This document shows, piece after piece, positions 46,288 through 55,383 of a DNA stretch of 64,000 nt; position 1 is the first letter of the stretch; every line of letters starts with the position of its first letter. Both the position numbers and the translations under genes were made by a program. Origin of the DNA: Bufo bufo (lineage: Eukaryota; Chordata; Amphibia; Anura; Bufonidae); contig NC_053390.1 of NCBI RefSeq assembly GCF_905171765.1, forward strand, positions 591,629,793 to 591,693,792. The letters are read 5' to 3'. Under the pieces are notes generated by a model, which was given only the letters and a program-made list of their open reading frames with translations, searched no databases and had not been told where the DNA came from.

Positions 46288-46878
46288 GTGCCGTGTTTAG
46301 CCTGGATTTTTGGTCACTCCTACGTGTACTGGGGGGCCCAGAGAGCGTATGTGCGCAGGAATGGTAGGCAGTTGGGTTTTGACGTAGGAGATTTGCGGGT
46401 GTGCTGGATCGATTTACATGGTTTGTTGTGGGGTCGAGTGCTCCCGGAATTTTGTTTTTACGTGTCGTTAGATCGTACCCCGAATAAAGTGGTTTTACAT
46501 GCAGGTGGAAATGATTTTGCCGTCCGTCATTCCAGGGATGTTATAAGGGACATCAAGTTGGATTTGTTGAGGTTGTTGGCGGATTTTCCTGGTTTCTTAG
46601 TGGTTTGGTCGGACATTGTTGCGCGGCGAGCATGGAGGAGGGCGAGGTCGGTTGATAAGTTGAATAGGGCACGGGCAAAAGTTAACAAGGAAGTGGGCCG
46701 TTTTGTTAGGCGTCAGGGCAGTTTTGTGGTGTGTCATAAAGAATTGGAAGGGGCGTCCCCTATGTTTTCTCGGCAGGACGGGGTTAATTTGAATGAGATT
46801 AGGATTGACATGTGGACCGTGGGCTTACAAGAGGGTTTGAAAATGGCTTTCAAGGTTTGGAGGGATGAACATAGGTGA
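46288..46878 (+). CDS. Ngaro-1 SGNH-hydrolase-like protein, 196 codons open
   Basis: SGNH (GDSL-type) hydrolases are serine esterases. Ngaro elements of vertebrates carry one downstream of the recombinase, with unknown role. Block I is IFGHSYVYWG (Ser nucleophile in GHS), block III is HAGGNDF (GxND), and block V is DGVNLNEI, where the usual DGVH catalytic His is Asn. Flanking conserved parts include VVWSDIVARRAWRRARS and LNRARAKVNKEVGRFVRR. The frame has no stop, but it has no ATG at its start and follows a pyrimidine tract and AG (46270-46283), so it may be entered by splicing. The missing His suggests the enzyme is inactive. Confidence 0.8.
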   Translation: MPCLAWIFGHSYVYWGAQRAYVRRNGRQLGFDVGDLRVCWIDLHGLLWGRVLPEFCFYVSLDRTPNKVVLHAGGNDFAVRHSRDVIRDIKLDLLRLLADFPGFLVVWSDIVARRAWRRARSVDKLNRARAKVNKEVGRFVRRQGSFVVCHKELEGASPMFSRQDGVNLNEIRIDMWTVGLQEGLKMAFKVWRDEHR

Positions 46879-47320
46879 GGTGACCCCTATGTTTGTCTGG
46901 TGGCAGGTAGAAGAAGGATCCTGGGAGGCAAAACTTGGATAGGTGCATGGCTCCATCTCTTGCGGCGTGCATCTAGGACGTTGTTGTGAATGGAAAGCTG
47001 GGGGATCCTGTTTGGGCTAATAGCCTGGCAGGGGTTAAATTTCCAGGAGTTGGTGTCCTTGGGTCGGTGAGTGGGGCCGAGGGTAAAGTTGGATTAGACC
47101 TGGATCGTAAGAGGAGGTTCGCAAGGGGCGAACATGCATTGCCTTCTAGGATCCCTTCACGTTTTTTAAAAGTTACATTTTGTGGATTAATGTTTTGATT
47201 AATATTGGACTAGTTTTCAATGTTAATAGGTATATGTTCAATACATGGTCAATTTTATTATGGTTTAGGGGGTTGAGGGATACAGAGAGCCAGAAGATCT
47301 TCCATCCCAGGAAGTCAAGG
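46879..47320 (+). other. Ngaro-1 3' non-coding region
   Basis: Non-coding sequence between the SGNH stop and the resumption of the 101-bp array. By analogy with Ngaro-2 it should hold the B1-A2-B2 repeats, but I could not see a clear direct repeat here. Confidence 0.45.
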
Positions 47321-47625
47321 GTACTTTTTTCTGTAGACGATGTCCTCTGCGGACAGTGACATTAGCTGTGCCACATCTCCTGTGTAAAGTGTGCACATCC
47401 AAAATATATCTGTGACATACAGTGTACTTTTTCAATAGACAGTGTCCGCTGCGGACAATGACATTACCAGCGTCACATCTGCAGTGTAAAGTGTGCACAT
47501 CCCAAAAATATCTGTGACATACAGTGTACTTTTTAGGTAGACGGTGTCTGCTGCGGACAGTGACATTAGCTGTGCCACATCTGCAGTGTAACGTGTGCGC
47601 TTAAAAAATGTATCTGTGACATAAG
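47321..47625. repeat. 101-bp tandem array in hAT B, right part (3 copies)
   Basis: The same unit as 39600-40288: the ACATTA anchor lies at 47359, 47461 and 47563, period 102. It is the far side of the array split by Ngaro-1, making about ten units in all. Confidence 0.9.
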
Positions 47626-47811
47626 TGTACTTACCTGTGACATTCCCTGTAATTTTTCATTATCCGCTGGTGACAGCATTGACATTATCTGCGGGATATC
47701 TCGTGTGAGATGTTTCAACATCCCAAATACCTTTTTAAATTTGCGCATACACTTCCAAATCCTACACTACTGTACGTGTGGCAGACTTTAAATCATATAT
47801 AAAATTTATTA

Positions 47812-49575
47812 TGAAGAAGGCGAGCATTAAGGGACGGGGCAGTGGCTGTGATGCTGCACGCAGAGGCCGTAGCCCTGGGAGCGGTGAAACTGTGCCTGCT
47901 GCCAGAGCACAAGAAAAACAATCATCCACAATACCTAGCTTCATAGCCCAGTTTGCAGGGCAGTGCAGGACACCACTCTTGAAGTCAGACCAGTGCGACC
48001 AGGTGATCGCTTGGATTGCAGCAGATAATGCTTCAAGTCGGTTAAGTACCACCCTGTCTTCCACTAGTCTCAGTAGTCAAGAGTCTGATCAACCCAGTCT
48101 CAGTAGCCAAGAGTCTGATCAACCCAATCATCACCCTGATCCTCCTTCCTCCCACCATGTACATTCTGGCCAAACAAGTGATCCCACACTCGGATATACT
48201 GAGGAGCTCTTTTCAGCGCCATTCCTTGATTTGGCCCTCTCGCCAAGCACACTTGAAGAGGGACAGATCTTCTGTCCTGATTCCCAAACGCTTGAGCATC
48301 CACAATCACAAGAAGATGATGGTGGGGAACGGCAATTACTCTTTAATCAGATGGCTGATGATGACACAGTTGTCAAAAACTCAATGGCAATTAATGTCTC
48401 AAGAGGTTGAGGAAGAGGATGAGACACAGTTGTCAATCACTGTGGTAGTGGTTAGGTCAACAAATCAGGAGGATGAGCAGAGTGAGGAAGTGGAAGAGGA
48501 GGTGGTGGACGATCAAGTCACTGACCCAACCTGGGAAGGTGGAAAGCCGAGCGAGGACAGCAGTACAGAGGGGGAGGATCTGCTGCACTGCAACAGGCTG
48601 GAAGAGGCAGTGGGGTGGCAAAAGGGAGAAGGCAGGCCACACCAAACAGGCTTGCAACTGTTCCCCGGAGCACTCCCTTTGCCAAAGGGTAGGTGTTCCA
48701 CAGTCTGGCGCTTTTGTCAGGAAAATGCGAACGATAAAAGAATTGTAATTTTTAACCTGTGCCATACAAAAATGAGAAGGGGCGTGAACACTAGCAACCT
48801 CACTACAACCAGCATGATCCGCCACATGGCATCAAAGCACCGTAATAGGTGGGCCAAACGCCTGGGTCCACAATCTGTGTCTGCGGGTCACACCACTGCC
48901 TCCTCTTCCCCTGTGTTACGTGCTGGCCAATCCACTGTCGAAGACACAGGCTGGGATGCCTCCCACCCTGCACCTGGACCTTCACAACACCATCAGCGAC
49001 CACATCCACTTCTGTGTCCCAGCGCAGAGTACAAATTTCCTTAAAAATACCCAGCCACCCACCCACAGGCCATAGCACTAAATAAGCAGCTTTCCAAATT
49101 ACTGGCCCTGGAAATGTTGCCATTTAAGCTTGTGGACACTGAGGCCTTCCGCAGACTGATGTCGGCGACCGTCCCGCGTTACGCAGTCCCCAGCCGCCAC
49201 AATTTTTCAAGGTGTGCCGTGCCCGCCTTACAGCAACATTTGTCCCGTAATATCACACGTGCCCTGACCAACGCAGTTACTGGGAAGGTCCACTTAACCA
49301 CGGACACATGGACAAGTGCATTTGGCCAGGGACGCTACATTTCCCTGACGGCACACTGGGTGAATGTTGTGGAGGCTGGGTGCACATTTCCACAAGTCAT
49401 CGACAGCTTCAGCCGGTCTGTCAATGCTGCATCAGCGCTTCAAATTGCCAGCTCTCTGGCTGTTGTGCGTTGTGAGCACGTGCTGGAACTCCACATTCAC
49501 ATGTTGTCCAGGCTTTGTGAGCAGCAGAGGGCAGTAGTGGAATACCAGCTGCAACAGGCCCTCTTATATAATGTT
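47812..49575 (+). pseudogene. hAT B transposase, N-terminal half (BED finger and start of catalytic domain)
   Basis: From ATG at 47812: a basic start (MKKASIKGRGSGCDAARRG), then IPSFIAQFAGQCRTPLLKSD and a Ser/Glu-rich linker with a duplicated SSQESDQP. A frameshift near 48157-48410 moves to the frame with a BED-type finger at about 48700-48840 (VWRFCQENANDKR, NLCHTK, RRGVNTSNLTTTSMIRHMAS, KHRN); its first Cys appears lost. After a TAA at 49042 the same frame continues into the RNase H-like fold: LVDTEAFRRLMSATVPRYAV, LTTDTWTSAFGQGRYISLTA (DTW holds the first catalytic Asp). The protein runs into a 41-bp tandem array at about 49545 and the rest is missing. Confidence 0.85.
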
Positions 49576-50100
49576 TTACAGGGTCAGCTCACCAACAAGA
49601 CCTCACCTACAATGTTTTAGAGGGTCAGCTCACCAGCAGGACCTCGCATATAATTTTTTATAGGGTCAGCTCACCAGCAGGCCCTCGCATAAAATGTTTT
49701 ACAGGGTCAGCTCACCTGCAGGCCCAAGCATATAAAGTTTTACAGTGTCAGCTCACCTGCAGGCCCTTGCATCAAATATTTTAGAGGGTCAGCTCAACAG
49801 CAGTCCCTCGCATATGTTTTACAGGGTCAGATCACCAGCAGGCCCTTGCATATAATGTTTTAAAGGGTCAACTCACCAGCAGGCCTTCACCTACAATCTT
49901 TTACAGGGTCAGCTCACCTGCAGGCCCTCCCAAAATTTTTTTTAGAGAGTCAGCTCACCAGCAGGCCCTCACCTACAATGTTTTACAGGGTCAGCTCACC
50001 TGAAGGCCCTCGCATATAATTTTTTAGAGGGTAAGCTCACCAGCAGGCCCTCGCATATAATGTTTACAGAGTCAGCTCACCAGCAGGCCCTCACCTACAA
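49545..50100. repeat. 41-bp tandem array, segment 1 (about 13 units)
   Basis: The unit reads GGTCAGCTCACCAGCAGGCC then CTCGCATATAATGTTTTACA with variants (CACCTACAATG; TTTTTTAGAG). The first unit overlaps the end of the transposase reading: CAGCTGCAACAGGCCCTC at 49547-49564 followed by TTATATAATGTTTTACAGGG looks like the founder. Further segments lie at 50720-50955 and 51175-51270, separated by rRNA-derived DNA. Confidence 0.92.
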
Positions 50101-50147
50101 GTCCAGTCTTACTATCCAAGAGTCTGGTCAACACAATCCTCACCTCC
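50101..50147 (+). repeat. Displaced copy of hAT B ORF1 DNA
   Basis: AGTCTTACTATCCAAGAGTC and TGGTCAACACAATCCTCACC closely resemble AGTCTCAGTAGCCAAGAGTC and TGATCAACCCAATCATCACC at about 48094-48135 in the transposase linker. This 45-bp scrap joins the 41-bp array to the first rRNA segment. Confidence 0.6.
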
Positions 50148-50720
50148 GGGGGTCGCGTAACTAGTTATCATGGAGGAGTCTCGTTCGTTATCGGAATTAA
50201 CCAGACAAATTGCTACACCAACAAAGAACGTCAATGCACTACCACCCACAGAATCGAGAAAGAGCTATCAATCTGTCAATCCTTTCCGGGTCAGTGAGGT
50301 TTCCCGTGGTGCCCTTCCTTTCCTGGTGGTGCCCTTCCATCAATTCCTTTAAGTTTCAACTTTGCGACCATACTCCCCCCAGAACCCAAAGACTTTGGTT
50401 TCAGGGAAGCTGCTCGGGAATAACTCGCCGGACGTCATCGTTTATGGTCGGAACTATGACGGTATCTGATTATCTTCGAACCTCCGACGTTCGTTTTTGA
50501 TTGATGAAAAAATTCTTGGCAAATGCTTTTGCTTTGGTTCGTCTTGCGCTGGCCCAAGAATTTCTCCTCTAGTGGCGCAATGCTGATGCCCCCCGGCCAT
50601 CCCTCTTAATCATGGCCCCAGTTCCGAAAACCAACAAGAACCCGAGTCCTATTTCATTATTCCTATCTGAAGTATTCAGGGTACTCGGCCTGCTTTGAAC
50701 ACTGTAAATTTTTGCAATGG
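50148..50720 (-). rRNA. 18S rRNA fragment, antisense, degenerate (central to 3' part)
   Basis: Universally conserved 18S stretches are read on the minus strand: CGTTATCGGAATTAACCAGA, ATCAATTCCTTTAAGTTTCA (complement of the well-known universal primer site), GTTTATGGTCGGAACTA-GACGGTATCTGAT and TTGGCAAATGCTTT as they stand on plus. It covers roughly nt 850-1400 of a vertebrate 18S, with many mismatches and a deletion near 50310. It is a pseudo-fragment, not a working gene: it lacks both ends and has changes in conserved helices. Confidence 0.9.
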
Positions 50721-50955
50721 TCAGCTAAGCAGCAGGCACTCTCCCATAATTTTTAAATGGTCAGCTCAGCAGCAGGCCCTCAACCATAATGTTTTACAGG
50801 GTCAGCTCAGCAGCAGGCCCTCTCATATAATTTTTTAGAGGGTCAGATCACCTGCAGGACCTCGCATATAATGTTTTAGGGGGTCAGCTCACCAGCAGGC
50901 CCACGCCTACAATCTTTTACAGGGTCAGCTCACCTGCAGGCCCTCACCAAATTAT
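50721..50955. repeat. 41-bp tandem array, segment 2
   Basis: About six units of the same array (GGTCAGCTCAGCAGCAGGCC and variants) lie between the two rRNA segments. Some units have CAGCAGC where segment 1 has CACCAGC. Confidence 0.85.
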
Positions 50956-51174
50956 ACCTAATAGGTAATTTGCGAGCATGCTGCCTTGCTTGGAAGTGGT
51001 AGCCGTAGCTGTTTCTCAGACTCCCTCTCCGGAATCAAAACCTGATTCCCCATTACCCATGGTCACCGTGGTTCGTTCTGAAAATAACATCGAAAGTTGA
51101 TAGGGCAGACATCCGAATGAATCGTTGCTGTCACAGGGATGTTCGATCAGGCCCAGGTTATCTAGAGTCACCAA
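50956..51174 (-). rRNA. 18S rRNA fragment, antisense, degenerate (5' domain)
   Basis: The plus strand shows complements of conserved 5'-domain sequence: GGTAATTTGCGAGCATGCTG, GTTTCTCAGACTCCCTCTCC, TGATTCCCCATTACCCATGG, CATCGAAAGTTGATAGGGCA and GGTTATCTAGAGTCACCAAA. It corresponds to roughly nt 270-480 of 18S. Orientation and order are as expected if both fragments came from one antisense copy whose middle was replaced by the array. Confidence 0.9.
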
Positions 51175-51270
51175 AACGGCAGCAGGCCCTCGCCTATAAT
51201 GTTTTAGATGGTCAGATCAGCAGGCCCTTGCTCCAAATGTTTTTGAGGGTCACCAGCAGGCCATCAATCA
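51175..51270. repeat. 41-bp tandem array, segment 3
   Basis: Two or three diverged units (GCAGGCCCTCGCCTATAATG; GGTCACCAGCAGGCCATCAA) end the array. hAT B's unique 3' terminal part follows. Confidence 0.8.
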
Positions 51271-51805
51271 TAATTTTTCAAGGCTGTGTATGATGCCTTC
51301 CTTTATGTGTAACAAAGGGTGTATTGTAGTGCCTCTTCCTTTGGCAGCACTTGCACTTTATATACAAGTAAATATACAGGAAACAATGTTTTCTAACAAA
51401 TTTTCCTCTAAAATGGATTTTATCTTTGGTTTTGTGCGTATTATTGTCAGTCTGTAAAAGTGGCGTACTACTCGGACAACATCGCTCTCAGCAGCGACCT
51501 GGGAGTCCAAGATGCATCCAGACATTCTCCCCATGCTGTTCCCGAACTATTTTGGTGGTGTTTCCATCAATTTCTGACCTTTTCCTATGAACCAGGCTCC
51601 CTCCCCTCTTCAGAGCAGGGGGCGCCAGGTTTAATGCTTGGGTTCTCCCATCGACTTCCGTTGTGCTCGGGTGCTCGGTAAAGCACCCAAGCATCCCGAA
51701 GTGTTCGGCCCGAGTCCCCAAGCACTATGGTGTTCGATCAACACTATTGCCCACCTTATTTAATGGATAAGAAATTCTATTATGCCTTGATTCTAAAATT
51801 GGGGT

Positions 51806-52532
51806 AAATAATAGTGTTGAGCGAGCATGCTCGGCTGAACTGCTGTTTGGCTCAAGCATCGCTATGCTCCACTGAATACTTCGGGTGCGCGAGTACAATT
51901 TAATACAATGAAAGTCAATGGGAGACCCGAGCATCAAACCAGGCACCCCCTGTTCTAAAGAAAAGACGCTGGATGTGTCTTAGACTCCTATTATATACGA
52001 CATACAATAGACTACCCCACAAAGGCTATATGCCAAAAGCCAGCAATCTATCCATGAGACAGATTACAGCCAGCATACCTTACAATGACAGCCTTGTGCA
52101 TTATGAGATATTCCAAACCAGCTCTCATCTGACTGAGAACCAGTAAACCTCAAAGTTATTTTGCATCTGTTGCATAGCTTGGGTGGACCTGCACACCTAG
52201 ATCAATATCATTAGGGCGACAAAAAGTTTTCTGATTGTCCCAACATAATATTCAATAACCTTTCCATACAGTTTTGTCATGCAAAGCTCATTTGCATAAA
52301 CATGGGCATATAGGAAAGACATGCAAATGAGCAGAATCTGCCTTGTTTTTTAGCTGTCATAAGACTATGAAAAACAATAGATGGCGCTGTTCATAACTCA
52401 ATTGCGCCCTCTATTGATTTAATTGTCTTCTGACAAGAATATTAGACTAGGAGTCTTATGACAAGCTTATTAGTGTAGCCTTTTGCATGGAAAATTTGAA
52501 ATAAAAATTAGCGATTAGAATATTCACAATCT
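51806..52532. mobile_element. hAT end fragment and small palindromic repeat inside A2
   Basis: TAGTGTTGAGCGAGCATGCT at 51806-51825 is another hAT-type left end, followed by GTCAATGGGAGACCCGAGCA. Further on, TCATAAGACT (near 52358) and AGTCTTATGA (near 52450), with GATGGCGC and GCGCCCTCTATTG inside, form a palindrome of about 100 bp. No protein was recognised. Confidence 0.45.
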
Positions 52533-52682
52533 ACACTGGGAAAGCTGGGTAATAACTCAGTGATGAAATCTGACACTGGGAAAGCTGGGTAGTAAGTCAG
52601 TGATAATATCTGACATTGGAAAAGCTGGGTAATAACTCAGTGATGATATCTGACACTGTGAAAGCTCGGTAATAACTCAGTG
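52533..52682. repeat. 40-bp tandem repeat, about four copies
   Basis: ACACTGGGAAAGCTGGGTAA then TAACTCAGTGATGAAATCTG repeats with starts at 52533, 52573, 52613 and 52653, with a few substitutions. Confidence 0.92.
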
Positions 52683-52732
52683 TAGATCGCGAATATTGTA
52701 ATTGCAAATTTTTATTGCAAATTTTCCAGTAA

Positions 52733-52950
52733 AACTTGATTTGTGACCGCTATTGGCGGAGTTTAACCTGGGCAGGCTTTCGTGCCCAGCCAGTAGTGTG
52801 GCATCAGAGCATGTGTTTAGTGGGGCATAGTTATCCCAAAGAGAACTCGCATTTCAACGCAAGATGTTGAGAGATTAACCTTTGTAAAGATAAATCAGGC
52901 GTAGATCAACCAGGATTTTCAGACACCAGTGCCTGATGCATCAGACTAGA
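52733..52950 (+). pseudogene. hAT A2 transposase C-terminal relic
   Basis: CCAGCCAGTAGTGTGGCATC encodes PASSVASE, followed by HVFSG, then stops. DNA matching AAGATAAATCAGGCGTAGAT and CACCAGTGCCTGATGCATCA corresponds to the end of the dimerisation domain in A1 (13610-13790). The A1 minisatellite is reduced here to two or three units of CACT(C)TGTGA...CTCCTCATGCTG (53150-53320). Confidence 0.75.
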
Positions 52951-53450
52951 TCGTTCTGGCAATAATGTTCTGACTGCAGTGTGCTGCCACACCAGAATAT
53001 TGAGAAAAATGTCCTGTTACTTCTGTACACGTGCTTCAGCCACTATTCTGATGCTTCAACCCGCCTGATAACATATACCTGCTGTCTCTGCTGCCATCTT
53101 CTCTCACTGCCACCCACCATTTTCTGATGATACGGTCACTGCTGTTGCCCCCCACCTCCCCACTCTCTGACTTGGCCACTATGTTGACTCCTCATGCTGT
53201 TGCATCCCTCACCACACTGTGACTGGCCCACTATGTTGACTCCTCATGCTGATGCCACTGTCCCCACTCTGTGATGGGGCCACTATATCGACTCCTCATG
53301 CTGTTGCCATCCTCCCCACTTTGTGACGGGGGCCACTAGTGTCCCTGTTTGGCCTTGTAGACATCACCATTTATTTTACCCTTCTTCTGATTTGTCAGAA
53401 GAACCGAATAGTGAAACACACAACAGATCCTGTCTTTGGAGCATCTATAA

Positions 53451-53654
53451 GGCATCTATCACACGGTCAGTATTTAGCATCAGGATTTGATCATGATTTT
53501 GAAGCCAAAAGCAGGAGTGGGTCCAAAACACAGAAGAGAAATATTTCCATCACGTGTAATCTTTCCTTTTGACCCATTCCTCTTTTTGCCTTACCAATAC
53601 TGATGAAATGCTGATGCAAAAAACTCACCAAATATTGACCGTGTGATAGAGGCC
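53451..53654. mobile_element. Harbinger-like MITE remnant within hAT A2
   Basis: The ends are GGCATCTATCACACGGTCAG and, reversed, GGCCTCTATCACACGGTCAA, with TAA before the left end. The right flank does not give a clear copy of the triplet. A related half, GAGGCCTCTATCTCACGGCC, follows near 53744. Confidence 0.45.
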
Positions 53655-54768
53655 ATTAAAGTCCTGCATGCAGGACTTCTTTCCCATCTGAATAAAGGCA
53701 AAGGCAGAGGCAAATAGCCAAACCCATGCAAATTGAGCATGAGGCCTCTATCTCACGGCCAGTATTTTGCATCAGAATTGGATCATGATTTGAAAGCCAA
53801 AAGTAGGAGTGGGTCAAAACATGGAAGACATGCAAGTATTTACATTACATGCCATCTCTGTTTTGGACCCACTTCTGTTTTTTTTTTACCTTAACAATAC
53901 TGATCAATTACTGACCAAATCCCTTTTTTTAGAGTTGTTCTTCTGAAGGATGAGAAGGGAAACATAAACAGTGATGTCAACACAACTTACTACTAACATC
54001 CTTTCCTCTCTGTCATGGGCCCACTACTTGTGTCAGCATGTAACAGAATAGCAAAATATGTGGATTCAACAGACGGTGTAAAAGAAGAGCACTCTTTCAC
54101 TCTATAGTAGAATCTTGGACAACTGCATGGTTAAGTATGTTATACCTGATGCTAACATTGACCTGTAAGACTGAGTTTACACTTTAGTTATTTAGTCAGT
54201 TGTTGACCCGTAACTGACTAAATAAGTGTGAACTGAGTCTAAGAGTGACGCCTGTCATCTGCCTGTCATACTGGCGCACAGTAACAGTTTCACTACCACA
54301 ATGGACTAGCTATGCATGTTTCTGCGCTGCACAGTGATGTACACCAAGATAAACTCTCCCTGCAGGCTGGGAAATAGCTGATTTATACCACACTTTGTGA
54401 CAAATTAATTTAGGCCGAATCAAATTTTTGGGAAAAATTTGGCGAAGCATCTGAATCTAATTTTTGAAAACTTCGTTCATCTCTAGTTAAGACCCTATCA
54501 GGAAGAAGGCGAGAAGTCCAGGAATACACATGAAACAGAAACTAAGCCTGTGTGCCAAGAAGACCAATCACAGGCAGTAGTTTTCTGTGTAAATATCCCA
54601 CCATATCCCGAAAGCACATAATGATAGCACTGATATTGATTGGTTTAGTGTCCTTTCTCCCTGACTGTCAGCAGGGCTGATTGCTACAGTAATGGGTTGA
54701 CATCGGTGGCGCCAAATTAGCAATTGGCTTCCATAAATGATGATCTGGAAACCTCCTGAACTGTTAGT

Positions 54769-55383
54769 GTGGGTAAAACTTGGGTACATCATTTTCATAC
54801 TGAAACCAAAAGGCAAAGCATGGAGTGTGTTCCCGGTTCAAAAAAAGTTCGGTGTTTTTACTTCTGCAGGAAAGGTTATGGCAACCATTTTTTGGGATAT
54901 GGATGGTGTTTAATGAAGGGTTGCCTGGACAGGAATAGAATCATCACAGGGGAATACTACAGCAACTTATTCAGTCAACATGTGAGAAGCTATTACGGAG
55001 AAGTGTGCAAAATTGAGAAATGGCATCCTTCTCCTTCAACACAATGTTCCCAGTTTCCATAATTATCATGTCCACCATTGCTGCTGCAGGCTTTGAACTA
55101 CCGGAACACCCACTTTGCTCTCCAGATCTTTCCTCCAAGTGTCTTTCATTTATTCACAAAAATGAGGAAAACTTGTGTGGCTGTCACCTGATTCTGAGCT
55201 ATTGGTGCATGGTTCAAGGATCCGGAAACACACTTTTTTCAACAGTGGATAAAGTTACTGAAGCAGCACTGGAGAAAGTGTGTTGACATTGGAGGGAACT
55301 ATGTTGAAAAATGAACTGAGACTTGTGACTAAATGTCTGTGTCTGATACGTGAGAATATGAACTTTTTGAACGACCCTCATAT
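54769..55383 (+). pseudogene. Mariner-type transposase relic, 5' truncated
   Basis: Pieces in shifting frames read TWVHHFHTETKRQSME, KVRCFY, AGKV-like, ATIFWD (as RKVMATIFWDMDGV), NTMFPVS (where DNAPVH is usual), IIMSTIAAAGFELPEHP and CSPDLSS (YSPDLAPSD), ending near a GGNYVEK-like end. These are consecutive parts of a mariner transposase. The right terminus ATGAACTTTTTGAACGACCC with TCATATA ends the element at about 55383. Several shifts, stops and substituted catalytic residues show it is long dead. Not much remains of the N-terminal half. Confidence 0.75.

Larger units (their letters stand above)
40289..47320 (+). mobile_element. Ngaro-1: tyrosine-recombinase (DIRS-type) retrotransposon
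   Basis: The block interrupts the 101-bp array between ACATCC and GTACTTTTT. It encodes, in order, a Gag-like protein, RT, RNase H, a tyrosine recombinase (YR) and an SGNH hydrolase, the order known for vertebrate Ngaro elements. Two solo LTRs (41398-42516 and 43079-43988) are inserted in it; without them it is about 5.0 kb. Coding is degraded by stops and shifts except for the SGNH frame. I could not identify its terminal split repeats, so the ends rest on the interruption of the array. Confidence 0.85.
39081..51746 (+). mobile_element. hAT element B (12.7 kb with insertions)
   Basis: The left end is TAGTGATAATCGAACATGCT; the right end, mirrored, is TAGTGTTGATCGAACACCAT. Flanks are ATGCCCAC (39073-39080) and TTGCCCAC (51747-51754), 7 of 8 identical. 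In order: a 5' part with a CCAATAAA/ATTGGCTGG region (39225-39305), the 101-bp array split by Ngaro-1, the transposase N-terminal half (47812-49575), a 41-bp array with two antisense 18S rRNA segments, and a 3' part (51271-51746). It cannot be autonomous because the second half of the transposase is missing. Confidence 0.85.
38383..54485 (+). mobile_element. hAT element A2, containing a nest of later insertions
   Basis: The left end is TAGTGCTGAGCAAATCGAGG, and the right end is the mirrored TTCGTTCATCTCTA. It is flanked by a perfect 8-bp duplication GTTAAGAC at 38375-38382 and 54486-54493, the hAT hallmark. The left 550 bp matches the start of A1 (AATTTCAGGAAAAATTTGAT; GAGGGATCACCCAT), and the right 1.7 kb matches A1's end. 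hAT B (39081-51746) is nested inside with everything it carries. Between 51755 and 52683 lie other scraps. The coding remnant is only the dimerisation region. Confidence 0.9.

Noticed and set aside
50148..51174. Functional 18S rRNA gene
   Set aside because: Only two inner pieces are present, in antisense to the host element, with deletions and changes in conserved helices.
49545..51270. CRISPR-like look of regularly spaced repeats
   Set aside because: The units are head-to-tail with no unique spacers, within a vertebrate transposon.
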